In this document: one piece after another, positions 7,022 through 14,901 of the stretch
Layout: each line of letters opens with the position of its first letter
Position numbering within the stretch: position 1 is the first letter of the stretch
Assembly: GCF_004364555.1 (NCBI RefSeq)
Contig: NZ_SOAM01000004.1
Span: 62,001-126,000, forward strand
Direction: 5' to 3'
DNA: 64,000 nt
Origin: Amnibacterium kyonggiense
Lineage (GTDB): Bacteria; Actinomycetota; Actinomycetes; Actinomycetales; Microbacteriaceae
The notes under the pieces: model-generated
The model's input: the letters and a program-made list of their open reading frames with translations, nothing else
Databases searched by the model: none
Told to the model about the DNA's origin: nothing
Position numbers and translations under genes: made by a program

Positions 7022-8971
7022 TCAGTGGGTCTTCACGTGCAGGACGATCGGGCCCACGTCGGTCGTCGCGTTGTCGCTGAGGCTGAAGGTGCCCGTGGGC
7101 GGCTGGTAGTACCACGGGCCGTCGACCGTGGGGGCGCTGCCGCGGAACGAGTCGGGGTCGTACGTGTAGGTCCCGGGCGTGAGCTCGCCGATCGTGACGT
7201 GGCCGCCGTCCGTGTCCGGGCCGAAGACGACCTGGTCGCCGTACTCGTCGGTCGCGGTCCCGGTGATGGTGGGGACGCCGGCGCCGCTGTTGATGAACCA
7301 GCCCTTGAAGGTCGCGGGCTGCGGGCCCGGCTGCAGATCGACCACCTGCTGCGTGCCGCTGACCACGACCCCGATCGCCCTCGACGGCACCCGACCCGCG
7401 GTCGTGATGACGACCGGGAACGCGCCGGGCACGAGGCCCTGCAGGACGTAGGCGCCGGACTCGTCGATGGTCGCGGTGCGCTGCAGAAGCGATGCGTCGC
7501 CGATGGTCACCCGGCCGCTCGCCGCGTTCGCGACGGTTCCGCTCAGCGAGAGCGCCGGCCGGTCGACCACGACGTCGGCCGTTCCCGCGGACGTCCCGGC
7601 GGTCGCGGTCGTGGACCCCATCTCGCTGAGGGTGGCGTCCTCCGGCTCCGTCACCGCGAAGACGCGGTACCGGGTCCCCGGCTGGAGGCCACCGAGGCTG
7701 TACCGCCCGTCCGAGCCCACCGACGCGGTGCGCACGACGCGCTCGGTCCTCTCCTCCTCCACGACGACCCGCGCGGTCGCGGCTGCGGTGCCGGCCGGTG
7801 GCGCGGGCACCGTCACGGTGCCGCTCAGCCGCCCGGCCGCCTGCACGGCCGTGTTCACGCTGACCTCCCCCAGCACCTCGGGGACGTTCACGGTGAACTG
7901 CTGCGGCAGCACCGCGTCGCTCGTGCGCTGGACGGACTCGACGGCCGCGGCCTGCGGCGTCGTCGCGATCGGGGTGTCGGTCGGCGTCGCCGTGGGGGCG
8001 GTCACCGTCGGCGACGGACTCGCGCCGGGGATCTGGACGTCGACGGAGGACGCGGAGGCGGACACGGCGTCCGGCTCGTCGTAGCGGCCGACCTCGACCG
8101 TGTAGTCCCCGCCGGCGACCCCCGCGAAGGACCAGTCGCCGGTCGAGGAGGTCGTCGTGCTCGCCAGCACCGCGTCGTCCTGCTCGAGGAGGACGGGCAC
8201 GCCCGAGCCGACGGCCTTGCCGCCCGCGCGGACGGTGCCGAGCACGGTCGCACCCGTCACCGGCTCGTCGAGGGCGACGGTCGTCGTCGCGCCGCTGCGC
8301 ACGATCGCGTCGCCCACGACGGGCAGCCCGGGCGACTTGGGCACGAGCACGACGCCGTACTGCCCCGGCGTCAGCAGCATCGACTGGAACCGTCCACGGC
8401 CGTCGAGCCGCATCGTCTGGATCACCGAGTTGTCGGCCCGCCGCACCTGGATCGCCCGCACCCGGCTCGCGGGGATCGGGCTGGTGCCGCTGATCCTCCC
8501 CGCCTCCTGCAGCGCGAAGCGGACCTCCTTCGCCCCGCCGAACAGCGCCTTCGCGGTCGAGGTGGGGCGCCCCTGGTAGATCGGCGAGACGGTCCTCGCC
8601 GTGTTCATGACGCCCCGCACGACCTGCTTGCCGTCGATCGACATGATCGCCCGGGTCGAGTCCGGGACGGTGCCGGCGTACGCGTAGCCGTCGACGGTGT
8701 CGGAGACGTCGAAGGTGAAGCCGCCGTTCGCGTCCGTCGTCGTCGGACTGACGGGGCCGTCGGCGGTGGTCCAGAACCCGACGGGGAAGAAGGGCAGCGG
8801 CTGCCCGTCCAGGGTGACCGTGCCGCGGACCGTCACGGTGCCGCCGGAGTTCGCCGTCACGGCCGGCAGCAGGCCCGCGGCGACGATGACGAGGCCGATC
8901 GCGAGCATCGCGAGCAGGTCGTACCCCCTGCCGCGGCGCGGACGCACCGGCGGGCCCGCGACCTCGCTCAT
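7022..8971 (-). CDS. Membrane-anchored carboxypeptidase-regulatory-like repeat protein
   Basis: A 649-residue protein with a basic N-terminus and one transmembrane helix (about residues 20-42), so the rest should lie outside the cell. The long extracytoplasmic part repeats beta-sandwich modules of the carboxypeptidase-regulatory-like type. Each shows patterns such as VRGTVTLDGQPL, GGFTFDVSDT, GDWSFAGVAGGDYTVEVG, GRYSLGGLQPGTRYRV and GAYVLQGLVPGAFPVV. A Pro/Thr-rich linker (about 330-350) divides the array. Such modules usually act as spacers or adhesion domains; no enzymatic domain was found. The start at 8971 gives a proper signal-anchor. It is transcribed away from the small genes at 9092 and 9437. 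Confidence 0.8.
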   Translation of the reverse strand: MSEVAGPPVRPRRGRGYDLLAMLAIGLVIVAAGLLPAVTANSGGTVTVRGTVTLDGQPLPFFPVGFWTTADGPVSPTTTDANGGFTFDVSDTVDGYAYAGTVPDSTRAIMSIDGKQVVRGVMNTARTVSPIYQGRPTSTAKALFGGAKEVRFALQEAGRISGTSPIPASRVRAIQVRRADNSVIQTMRLDGRGRFQSMLLTPGQYGVVLVPKSPGLPVVGDAIVRSGATTTVALDEPVTGATVLGTVRAGGKAVGSGVPVLLEQDDAVLASTTTSSTGDWSFAGVAGGDYTVEVGRYDEPDAVSASASSVDVQIPGASPSPTVTAPTATPTDTPIATTPQAAAVESVQRTSDAVLPQQFTVNVPEVLGEVSVNTAVQAAGRLSGTVTVPAPPAGTAAATARVVVEEERTERVVRTASVGSDGRYSLGGLQPGTRYRVFAVTEPEDATLSEMGSTTATAGTSAGTADVVVDRPALSLSGTVANAASGRVTIGDASLLQRTATIDESGAYVLQGLVPGAFPVVITTAGRVPSRAIGVVVSGTQQVVDLQPGPQPATFKGWFINSGAGVPTITGTATDEYGDQVVFGPDTDGGHVTIGELTPGTYTYDPDSFRGSAPTVDGPWYYQPPTGTFSLSDNATTDVGPIVLHVKTH

Positions 8972-9091
8972 CGTGCCCCCGTCCGACGCGCGTCCCCCGC
9001 TGCGCACCGTCCAGCAGTCAACCAGTCGGGACCGACGGCCGGGACCTCCGCCCTGGACGCACCCAGGGGGCGCCACGAGAGGATGGGAGGG

Positions 9092-9382
9092 ATGACGGTC
9101 TGGGAGGGGACGATCGCGACCCGCAGGACGACGGCACGGCTCTGCACGATCCTCGGCGCGGTGATGCTCGCCGCGGCGCTCGTGCTCGCGCTCGTCCCCG
9201 GCAGCCCGGCCGTCTGCGGCTCGCTCCTCGCGCCGATGTACCCGCCGGACCGGGGCGTGCTGTGCGCGTCGGCACAGGTCGGCTGGCTGCCGGCGGTGCT
9301 CGGCGCCGTCGTGGTGGGGCTGCTCCTGCTCGGGGCCGGGGCCGCCCTCGCACCAGCCCGCCGCTCGCGCCGACGGCGCTGA
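9092..9382 (+). CDS. Small two-helix membrane protein
   Basis: A 96-residue protein with two hydrophobic helices (LCTILGAVMLAAALVLALV and VLGAVVVGLLLLGAG) joined by a loop holding two cysteines (VCGSLL and VLCASAQ) that could form a disulphide outside the cell. It ends in a basic Arg-rich tail. The ATG at 9092 is preceded by agagg at good spacing; an ATG at 9083 is in frame. The family was not recognised. Confidence 0.6.
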   Translation: MTVWEGTIATRRTTARLCTILGAVMLAAALVLALVPGSPAVCGSLLAPMYPPDRGVLCASAQVGWLPAVLGAVVVGLLLLGAGAALAPARRSRRRR

Positions 9383-9399
9383 GACGCGGCCGTGTCGCA

Positions 9400-9413
9400 C
9401 CCCCGTCCGGGGG
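9400..9413. promoter_or_regulatory. C-run/G-run palindrome before small membrane gene
   Basis: CCCCCGTCCGGGGG lies 23 bases before the ATG at 9437. It has 6-bp arms and a 2-nt centre, resembling the element at 1530-1543. It could be an operator, or a terminator stem for the gene ending at 9382. Confidence 0.35.
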
Positions 9414-9436
9414 ACGCGATCCGATAGAAAGTCCGC

Positions 9437-9679
9437 ATGTGGATCGCGGTCGTCGTGGGGATCGTCGCCGGGTGGGTCGTCCTGGCCGCCCTCGTCGCGC
9501 TGGCGATCGGCCGCGCGGTCCACGTGGCCGAGCGGCGCCGGCCGCGGGTGCGGCGCCCGGCGCGGACCGCGTTCGGCCGCGCCGTGCAGACGATGACCGG
9601 CCAGATCCCGGTGATCGGCGTCCGCACGCTGAAGGCCGTGACGGGCGCGATCCCGATCATCCGGCCGCGGAACGGCTGA
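9437..9679 (+). CDS. Small single-helix membrane protein
   Basis: An 80-residue protein with one N-terminal hydrophobic helix (VVVGIVAGWVVLAALVALAIG) and a basic cytoplasmic-type tail (ERRRPRVRRPARTAFGRA). Function unknown. It converges with the FHA gene, whose stop is only four bases away, so transcription of the two must meet here. Confidence 0.55.
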   Translation: MWIAVVVGIVAGWVVLAALVALAIGRAVHVAERRRPRVRRPARTAFGRAVQTMTGQIPVIGVRTLKAVTGAIPIIRPRNG

Positions 9680-9683
9680 GCCG

Positions 9684-10589
9684 TCACGTCGGCTCCACGC
9701 TGACCCGGACGCGCACCCCGCGACCGAGCTCGAGCACCGCCGTGCCGCGGATCGGTGCCGGCCCGTCGAGCACCGCGCCGTCGAGCTTCGTGCCGCCCTG
9801 CGTCGCGCCGGGCACCGCCCACCAGCCGTCGTCGCGCACCTCGAGCACGAGGTGGTCGCGGACGATGCCCGGCCGCTCGAGCACGAGGTCGTTGTGCGCG
9901 CCGCGCCCGATGCGCAGCACCCCGTCGGCCGGCGTCACCGTCCGCACGTCGGTGCCGTGCACGACGACGAGGTCGCCCAGCAGCAGGCCCGCGGGGTAGA
10001 CCGCGGTCGTCGTGGCGTCCGGGTCCCCGCCGCGCGGGAGGACGTCGGTGGGCGCGTCGTCGCTCGGCCGCGGCGCCTGCCGCGAGGCGGCCGGCGCACG
10101 CGCGGCGGCGGGCGCGGCGGCCGCCGCGGTCCCGGCGGGCGCCGCGCGGGTCGTGGTCCGGACGAACACCTGGCGCGGGCGGAGGCTGATGTCGCGCACG
10201 ATGCGGACCTGCGGCTCCGCGCCGACGAGCCACTTCCCCCGCGCGGCGTGCCCGCGGTAGAACTCGGCGAGGTCGGTCTCGGCGGTCTCGATCCCGAGCG
10301 CCGACGTGATCGTCTCGTGGTCCTCCGGGCTCACGTGCACGAGCAGCTCCTCGGCGGCGACACGACGGCCCGAGGCGGTCCGCTCCCCCGCCCGCTTCAA
10401 GCGGCGCGCGAGCGCCCGCTGCGCGGCGACGCCCTCCCGTCGGCGTCCGGGCGTGAGCCCGTCGACGACGAGCCGCCAGATGCTCCGCCGGTCCGTGCCG
10501 GTCAGCCGCCCGACGGCGCGCAGGACGAGCGCGACGGCCGCTGCGCCGACGAGCAGCCCGATCAGCAGACCGAGCCAGAGCCATCCCAT
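9684..10589 (-). CDS. FHA-domain protein with DUF3662-like N-terminus
   Basis: A 301-residue protein. A transmembrane helix (MGWLWLGLLIGLLVGAAAVALVL) starts it. A region with LLVHVSPEDHETITSALG and VRIVRDISLRPRQVFVRTTT matches the DUF3662/FhaA N-terminal pattern. An Ala/Pro-rich linker leads to a C-terminal forkhead-associated domain (GVLRIGRGAHNDLVLERPGIVRDHLVLEV), which binds phosphothreonine. FhaA-type proteins act in cell-wall and division signalling under Ser/Thr kinases; here the membrane anchor is visible but no kinase gene is adjacent. The ATG at 10589 gives a clean anchor. Confidence 0.82.
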   Translation of the reverse strand: MGWLWLGLLIGLLVGAAAVALVLRAVGRLTGTDRRSIWRLVVDGLTPGRRREGVAAQRALARRLKRAGERTASGRRVAAEELLVHVSPEDHETITSALGIETAETDLAEFYRGHAARGKWLVGAEPQVRIVRDISLRPRQVFVRTTTRAAPAGTAAAAAPAAARAPAASRQAPRPSDDAPTDVLPRGGDPDATTTAVYPAGLLLGDLVVVHGTDVRTVTPADGVLRIGRGAHNDLVLERPGIVRDHLVLEVRDDGWWAVPGATQGGTKLDGAVLDGPAPIRGTAVLELGRGVRVRVSVEPT

Positions 10590-10828
10590 GGGCGGACAGT
10601 ATGCGGGGCGTCGATAAGCAGGCGGCAGGGGTTCCGCAGGCGGACCACCGGCTGCGTCGTCGCTGCGCGCCGATGGTCCGCGGTGCCGGGCTGGGCGACC
10701 CGCGGCACGAAGCGGATCATGGCCCTCCCCGGGCGGCGGGGGAAGGGTGCTGCCCGGTACTCTGGGGGCAACGGGCGTGCTGCCGCGCATCGCGTCCGGA
10801 GTCGGCCGTCGCCCGTGCCGGGAGGGCC

Positions 10829-11389
10829 GTGACGACCGAGACGACGACGCGTCCGACTGCGCTGCGGAGGCTGCGCATCGGCGGCTTCGCCGCGCTCGGC
10901 GGGCTGCTCGTCTGGATCCTGCTCGGCCTCCCCTTCTTCGTCTTCCCCGCGACGGATCCGGCGCCGCGGCACGCCGACGTCGTGCTCGTCCTCGGACCGC
11001 CGGTGCCGGACCGGGTCGCGGTCGCCGAGCGGCTCCTCGCGGAGCGCCGCGTCGACACCGCCCTGGTCTCCGTGCCGGGCCCGCAGTCGCAGTGGGACGT
11101 CACCGGACTCTGCGCGCGGTCGGACGTCGTCTGCTTCCGGCCGGACCCGAGCACCACGCGCGGCGAGGCGCGCGAGCTCCGCGCTGAGGCCGCCGCGCAC
11201 GGGTGGACGAGCGCCGTCGTGACGACGATGCCGGCGCACATCCCGCGCGCCCGGACGATCGTCGGGCGCTGCTTCGGCGGGAGGCTGTCGATGGTCGCGG
11301 ACGCCGAGGGACCGTACGGCGGCATCGCGTACCAGTACCTGTACCAGACCGCGGCGACCGTGAAGAGCTGGCTCCTCCAGGGCTGCTGA
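10829..11389 (+). CDS. DUF218/YdcF-like membrane protein
   Basis: A 186-residue protein from GTG at 10829. One N-terminal helix (GGFAALGGLLVWILLGLPFFVF) is followed by a compact Rossmann-like domain: ADVVLVLGPPVPDRVAVAERLL, TTRGEARELRAEAAAHGW and VVTTMPAHIPRARTIV. This is the DUF218 pattern of YdcF/ElyC/SanA proteins, some of which act in envelope polysaccharide or vancomycin tolerance. It is anchored with the domain outside. The ggaggg site is only two bases from the GTG, so the exact start is uncertain. Confidence 0.75.
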   Translation: MTTETTTRPTALRRLRIGGFAALGGLLVWILLGLPFFVFPATDPAPRHADVVLVLGPPVPDRVAVAERLLAERRVDTALVSVPGPQSQWDVTGLCARSDVVCFRPDPSTTRGEARELRAEAAAHGWTSAVVTTMPAHIPRARTIVGRCFGGRLSMVADAEGPYGGIAYQYLYQTAATVKSWLLQGC

Positions 11390-11549
11390 CCGGCATCGCG
11401 GCGGTTCCCCGCGCATCTTCCTGAATCGGATCGCAGCGGACCGCCCCATCGACCGACCGGTCGCCTCCCCGGGGTGCACCATCGGCGACGCTCGGACGAG
11501 CGACGGCTCCGATCACGGACGCGTCGTCCGCGATCCGGGAGGCGCGCTG

Positions 11550-13055
11550 ATGAAGGTGTCCGTGGTCGTCCCCGTCTTCAACACCGGCCCCGGGATCGCG
11601 GCGCTCATCGACTCGCTGCGGGCGCAGACCCTGCCCGCGTCGCAGTGGGAGGCCGTCTTCGTGGACGACGGCTCGACCGACGACACCGCCGACCGCGTCG
11701 AGCGCCTCATCGCCGACGTCCCGAACATGCGGCTGCTCCGGGAGGCGCCGTCGGGCTGGCCGGGCCGCCCGCGCAACGTCGGCATGGACGCCGCGCACGG
11801 CGAGTACGTCTTCTTCAGCGACGACGACGACACCCTCGGCTCGGAGGCGCTCGAGCGGCTGGCGGCGTTCGCCGACGCGCACGGATCGGACGTCGTGGTC
11901 CCGAAGACCGTCGGGCGGAACCGGGGCGTCCCCTCCATCCCCCGCACCGTGGTCGACGCGCAGGCGGACCCGGCGCTCCTCATGGGCACCCTCGCCCCGC
12001 AGAAGCTGTTCCGCCTCGCGTTCCTCCGGGACCGCGGGATCCGGTTCCAGGAGGGGCACTTCCGTCTCGAGGACCACCTCTTCGTCGTGACGGCGTACCT
12101 CCGGGCGCGGCGGGTGAGCGTCTACGCGGACTACCCCTGCTACTACCTGGCGTACGAGACGGGGCGTGCGCACATCTCGCAGCAGCAGCCCGAGTGGCAC
12201 GGGTACTTCGGGAGCATCCGCGCCTGCCTCGACCGCGTCGACGAGGAGGCCGTGGATACGGAGCAGCGCCGGATCATGCGCAGCCGCTGGCTGCGGGTGG
12301 AGGTGATCGCGCGGCTCCGCGGCGACGGCTGGGCGAAGCTCGGCTCGCCGGAGCTGCTGCACGAGGCGCACCGCCTGCTCGTCGAGCGCTACGACGACGC
12401 CGACTTCCACCGGCTGCGGACGCTCGACCGCCTGACGGCCGAGCTGGTGCTCGCGGGCCGCGACGACGACATCGCGGCCGTGGCGCGGTGGGAGACCGGC
12501 CTGCAGGTGAGCACGGTCGCGACCGACGTGCGGGTCGAGGCCGACGGCGGGGTGCGGATCGAGCTCCGCTCCGAACTGGTGACGACGGCGCCGCTGCCGG
12601 ACCTCGCCGATCCCGCGGGGCGGCTGCCGTCGGCCGAGGCCGTGCTGCAGCAGGTCGCGGCGTTCACCCGCATCGGCGTCGAGCTGCAGCACACCGGCAC
12701 GCTCGTGCGTCGAACGCTGCGGGTCGAGCAGCGCGGCGACGGCGTGGCGGTCGCGACGCCCAAGCCGGGCGATCCGCCGGTCGAGGACGGCACCTGGGCC
12801 GTGATCGCCCTCGCCGGCGAGCACCGCTCCCGGCGCCGCCGGCCGGTCGCCGCCGCGCGGGGCCTCCGGGTCGCCGACGCCCGCCGCACCGTCGGCACGA
12901 GGACGGTGCAGTTCATCAAGCGGCCGCAGGTCGCCCTGCAGGCGCGCCCCGTCGGCACACCGAACCCGATGGGCCTCGTCCCGCGCGTCGCGCGACGGCT
13001 GCGCCGCACCGTCGCCCGGGTCCTCCGGTCCCGGCGCCGGGCTTCCGCCGGCTGA
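11550..13055 (+). CDS. Glycosyltransferase family 2 with C-terminal extension
   Basis: A 501-residue protein whose first 220 residues are a GT-A domain: VSVVVPVFNTGPG, VDDGSTDDT and the metal-binding SDDDDTL. GHFRLEDHLF supplies the probable acceptor-side acidic residues. The remaining 280 residues form an extra region ending in a very basic tail (RRLRRTVARVLRSRRRASAG), as in teichoic-acid or capsule transferases that dock on the membrane. The donor and acceptor are unknown. GGGAGG sits at the right distance from the ATG at 11550. It is convergent with the SHOCT gene. Confidence 0.85.
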   Translation: MKVSVVVPVFNTGPGIAALIDSLRAQTLPASQWEAVFVDDGSTDDTADRVERLIADVPNMRLLREAPSGWPGRPRNVGMDAAHGEYVFFSDDDDTLGSEALERLAAFADAHGSDVVVPKTVGRNRGVPSIPRTVVDAQADPALLMGTLAPQKLFRLAFLRDRGIRFQEGHFRLEDHLFVVTAYLRARRVSVYADYPCYYLAYETGRAHISQQQPEWHGYFGSIRACLDRVDEEAVDTEQRRIMRSRWLRVEVIARLRGDGWAKLGSPELLHEAHRLLVERYDDADFHRLRTLDRLTAELVLAGRDDDIAAVARWETGLQVSTVATDVRVEADGGVRIELRSELVTTAPLPDLADPAGRLPSAEAVLQQVAAFTRIGVELQHTGTLVRRTLRVEQRGDGVAVATPKPGDPPVEDGTWAVIALAGEHRSRRRRPVAAARGLRVADARRTVGTRTVQFIKRPQVALQARPVGTPNPMGLVPRVARRLRRTVARVLRSRRRASAG

Positions 13056-13065
13056 CGCGACAGGC

Positions 13066-13488
13066 CTACTCGAGGAGGCGGCGCTTCGCGCCCTCGAACT
13101 CCGCGGGGCTCAGGGCGCCCGAGTCGCGGAGGCGCACCAGCCGCTCGAGCTCGTCTGCGACCGACGCGTCCGTCGCGGCGGTGGTCGGCAGCAGCGCGGC
13201 GAACCGCTCCAGGTCCTTCGGCTTCCCGATGAACGCCTCCGGCGCCCCGAGCACCTGCAGCTCGAGCCCCGCCGGCGTCACGCGCACGCCGGACACGATC
13301 GTCAGCGGCCACGCCTCCTGCGACTGGGACACGAACCCGAGCCCGCTGAACAGCAGCCGTCGGTCGGTCAGCAGGAGCGCGCCGGCGTGGCTGCGCTCCG
13401 ACCGCTCGGCGCGGATCCAGAGCCGCTCCGTCTCCCCCGGCTGCAGGGCGGAGCGGAGCACGGCGAGGTGCCGCTGGACCGAAACCAT
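13066..13488 (-). CDS. bPH-like domain protein with SHOCT tail
   Basis: A 140-residue protein. The N-terminal 100 residues look like a bacterial PH-like domain (GALLLTDRRLLFSGLG, ITIVSGVRVTPAG-type strands), and residues 110-140 match the short SHOCT motif (LERLVRLRDSGALSPAEFEGAKRRLL), often found at the ends of membrane-associated or phage-derived proteins. It is a probable oligomerisation or membrane-surface protein of unknown role. The start codon lies inside a small inverted repeat (TGGACC at 13475-13480 with GGTCCA at 13490-13495). Confidence 0.72.
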   Translation of the reverse strand: MVSVQRHLAVLRSALQPGETERLWIRAERSERSHAGALLLTDRRLLFSGLGFVSQSQEAWPLTIVSGVRVTPAGLELQVLGAPEAFIGKPKDLERFAALLPTTAATDASVADELERLVRLRDSGALSPAEFEGAKRRLLE

Positions 13489-13560
13489 AGGTCCAGCATG
13501 GCGGCACGTCGGTGGTGCTTCCTACGCTGGCGGCTTCCCGGCAGCGAGGAGCGCCCACCC

Positions 13561-14595
13561 ATGCACTGCACCCTGGTCCCGCCGTACATCCTCCAGGCGC
13601 TCGCGCGCCACCAGGATCCCGTCGTCCGTGACGCCGCCATCGCGACCCTCGGCTACGACAAGACGTTCGCCGTCAGCCGGCTCATCGGCGATCGGGACAT
13701 CCGCGCCGCCGTCGTGACGGGACGGGCACCGCGCCTCCACCGCCTGATCCACGATGCGCAGCACGAGGAGGACCTCCCCGGCGCGCTCGTGCGCAGCGAG
13801 GGCGAGGCCCCGAGCACCGACGTCGCCGTGAACGAGGCGTACGACGGGCTCGGCGACACATGGAAGCTGTACGAGGACGTGTTCCAGCGGAACTCGATCG
13901 ACGACGCCGGGATGGACCTGTCCGGCACCGTCCACTTCTCCCAGCAGTACGACAACGCGTACTGGGACGGGCAGCAGATGGTGTTCGGCGACGGGGACGG
14001 CGTCCTCTTCAACCGCTTCACGATCTCGGTCGACGTCATCGGCCACGAGCTCACGCACGGCGTGACCGGCGCGACCGCCGACCTCGCCTACAAGAACCAG
14101 TCGGGGGCGCTGAACGAGTCGATCTCCGACGTGTTCGGCTCGCTCGTGAAGCAGTACGCGCTCGGTCAGAGCGCGGAGGAGGCGGATTGGTTGATCGGCG
14201 CCGGCCTGCTCGCCGAGGACGTGCACGGCGTCGCGCTCCGCTCGATGAAGGCACCCGGCACGGCGTACGACGACGACCGGCTCGGCGGCAAGGACCCGCA
14301 GCCGGCGCACATCCGCGACTACCTCCGCACCACGAGTGACAACGGGGGCGTCCACACGAACTCGGGCATCCCGAACCACGCCTTCTACCTGGCGGCCGTC
14401 GGCCTGGGCGGCAACGCGTGGGAGCAGGCGGGCCACGTCTGGTACGACGCCCTCACCGGCGGCGAGCTGCAGCCGACGGCCACGTTCCCGCAGTTCGCGC
14501 AGCTCACCGTCGCGACCGCCGACCGCCTCTACGGCGCCGCGGCGAAGAAGGCGGTGGCGGAGGCCTGGACGGGCGTGGGTATCGTGACGTCGTGA
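13561..14595 (+). CDS. M4 (protealysin-like) neutral metallopeptidase
   Basis: A 344-residue M4-family zinc peptidase. The zinc ligands and catalytic glutamate are H162-E163-x-x-H166 (GHELTHGVTG), with the third ligand E186 in GALNESISD and the transition-state histidine H265 in DNGGVHTNSGIPN. It has no signal peptide. The N-terminus begins with a short MHCTLVPPYILQAL segment, matching the PPY/PPL motif of protealysin-type short propeptides, so it is expected to be cytoplasmic or exported without Sec. A good ribosome site (gcgaggag) precedes the ATG at 13561. It overlaps the following gene by four bases. Confidence 0.93.
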   Translation: MHCTLVPPYILQALARHQDPVVRDAAIATLGYDKTFAVSRLIGDRDIRAAVVTGRAPRLHRLIHDAQHEEDLPGALVRSEGEAPSTDVAVNEAYDGLGDTWKLYEDVFQRNSIDDAGMDLSGTVHFSQQYDNAYWDGQQMVFGDGDGVLFNRFTISVDVIGHELTHGVTGATADLAYKNQSGALNESISDVFGSLVKQYALGQSAEEADWLIGAGLLAEDVHGVALRSMKAPGTAYDDDRLGGKDPQPAHIRDYLRTTSDNGGVHTNSGIPNHAFYLAAVGLGGNAWEQAGHVWYDALTGGELQPTATFPQFAQLTVATADRLYGAAAKKAVAEAWTGVGIVTS

Positions 14596-14840
14596 GCGTC
14601 CTTCGCGTCGTCGTCACCCGCAGCGGCGGCTTCGCGGGACTCACCGCCACGACCGAGGTCGACGATCCGGACGAGGCGGAGCGGATCACGGAGGCGGTCC
14701 ACCGTGCGGCCGGCAGCCCCGCGGGGAACCGCCGCGACGACTTCGTCTACGAGTTCACGATCGTGACGACGACCGAGACCGAGCACGTCGAGTTGACGGG
14801 CGCGCAGGTGCCTGCGGAGGTGCGCGCGCGGCTGCGGTAG
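14592..14840 (+). CDS. Emfourin-like M4 peptidase inhibitor
   Basis: An 82-residue protein whose GTG start overlaps the peptidase stop (GTGA). Its sequence pattern VTRSGGFAGLTA, then FVYEFTIVTTTETEHVELTGAQVPAEVRARL, fits the emfourin family, small proteins encoded beside protealysin-like peptidases and shown to inhibit them. Strict coupling to the peptidase supports a one-to-one inhibitor role inside the cell. The family match is from memory of its motif and operon habit. Confidence 0.8.
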   Translation: MSVLRVVVTRSGGFAGLTATTEVDDPDEAERITEAVHRAAGSPAGNRRDDFVYEFTIVTTTETEHVELTGAQVPAEVRARLR

Positions 14841-14901
14841 CGCCGCGCCACCGGACGCGAGGGCCGTCGACCCACGCGGCCGGGCGCAGCCCGCCCCCGG
14901 C

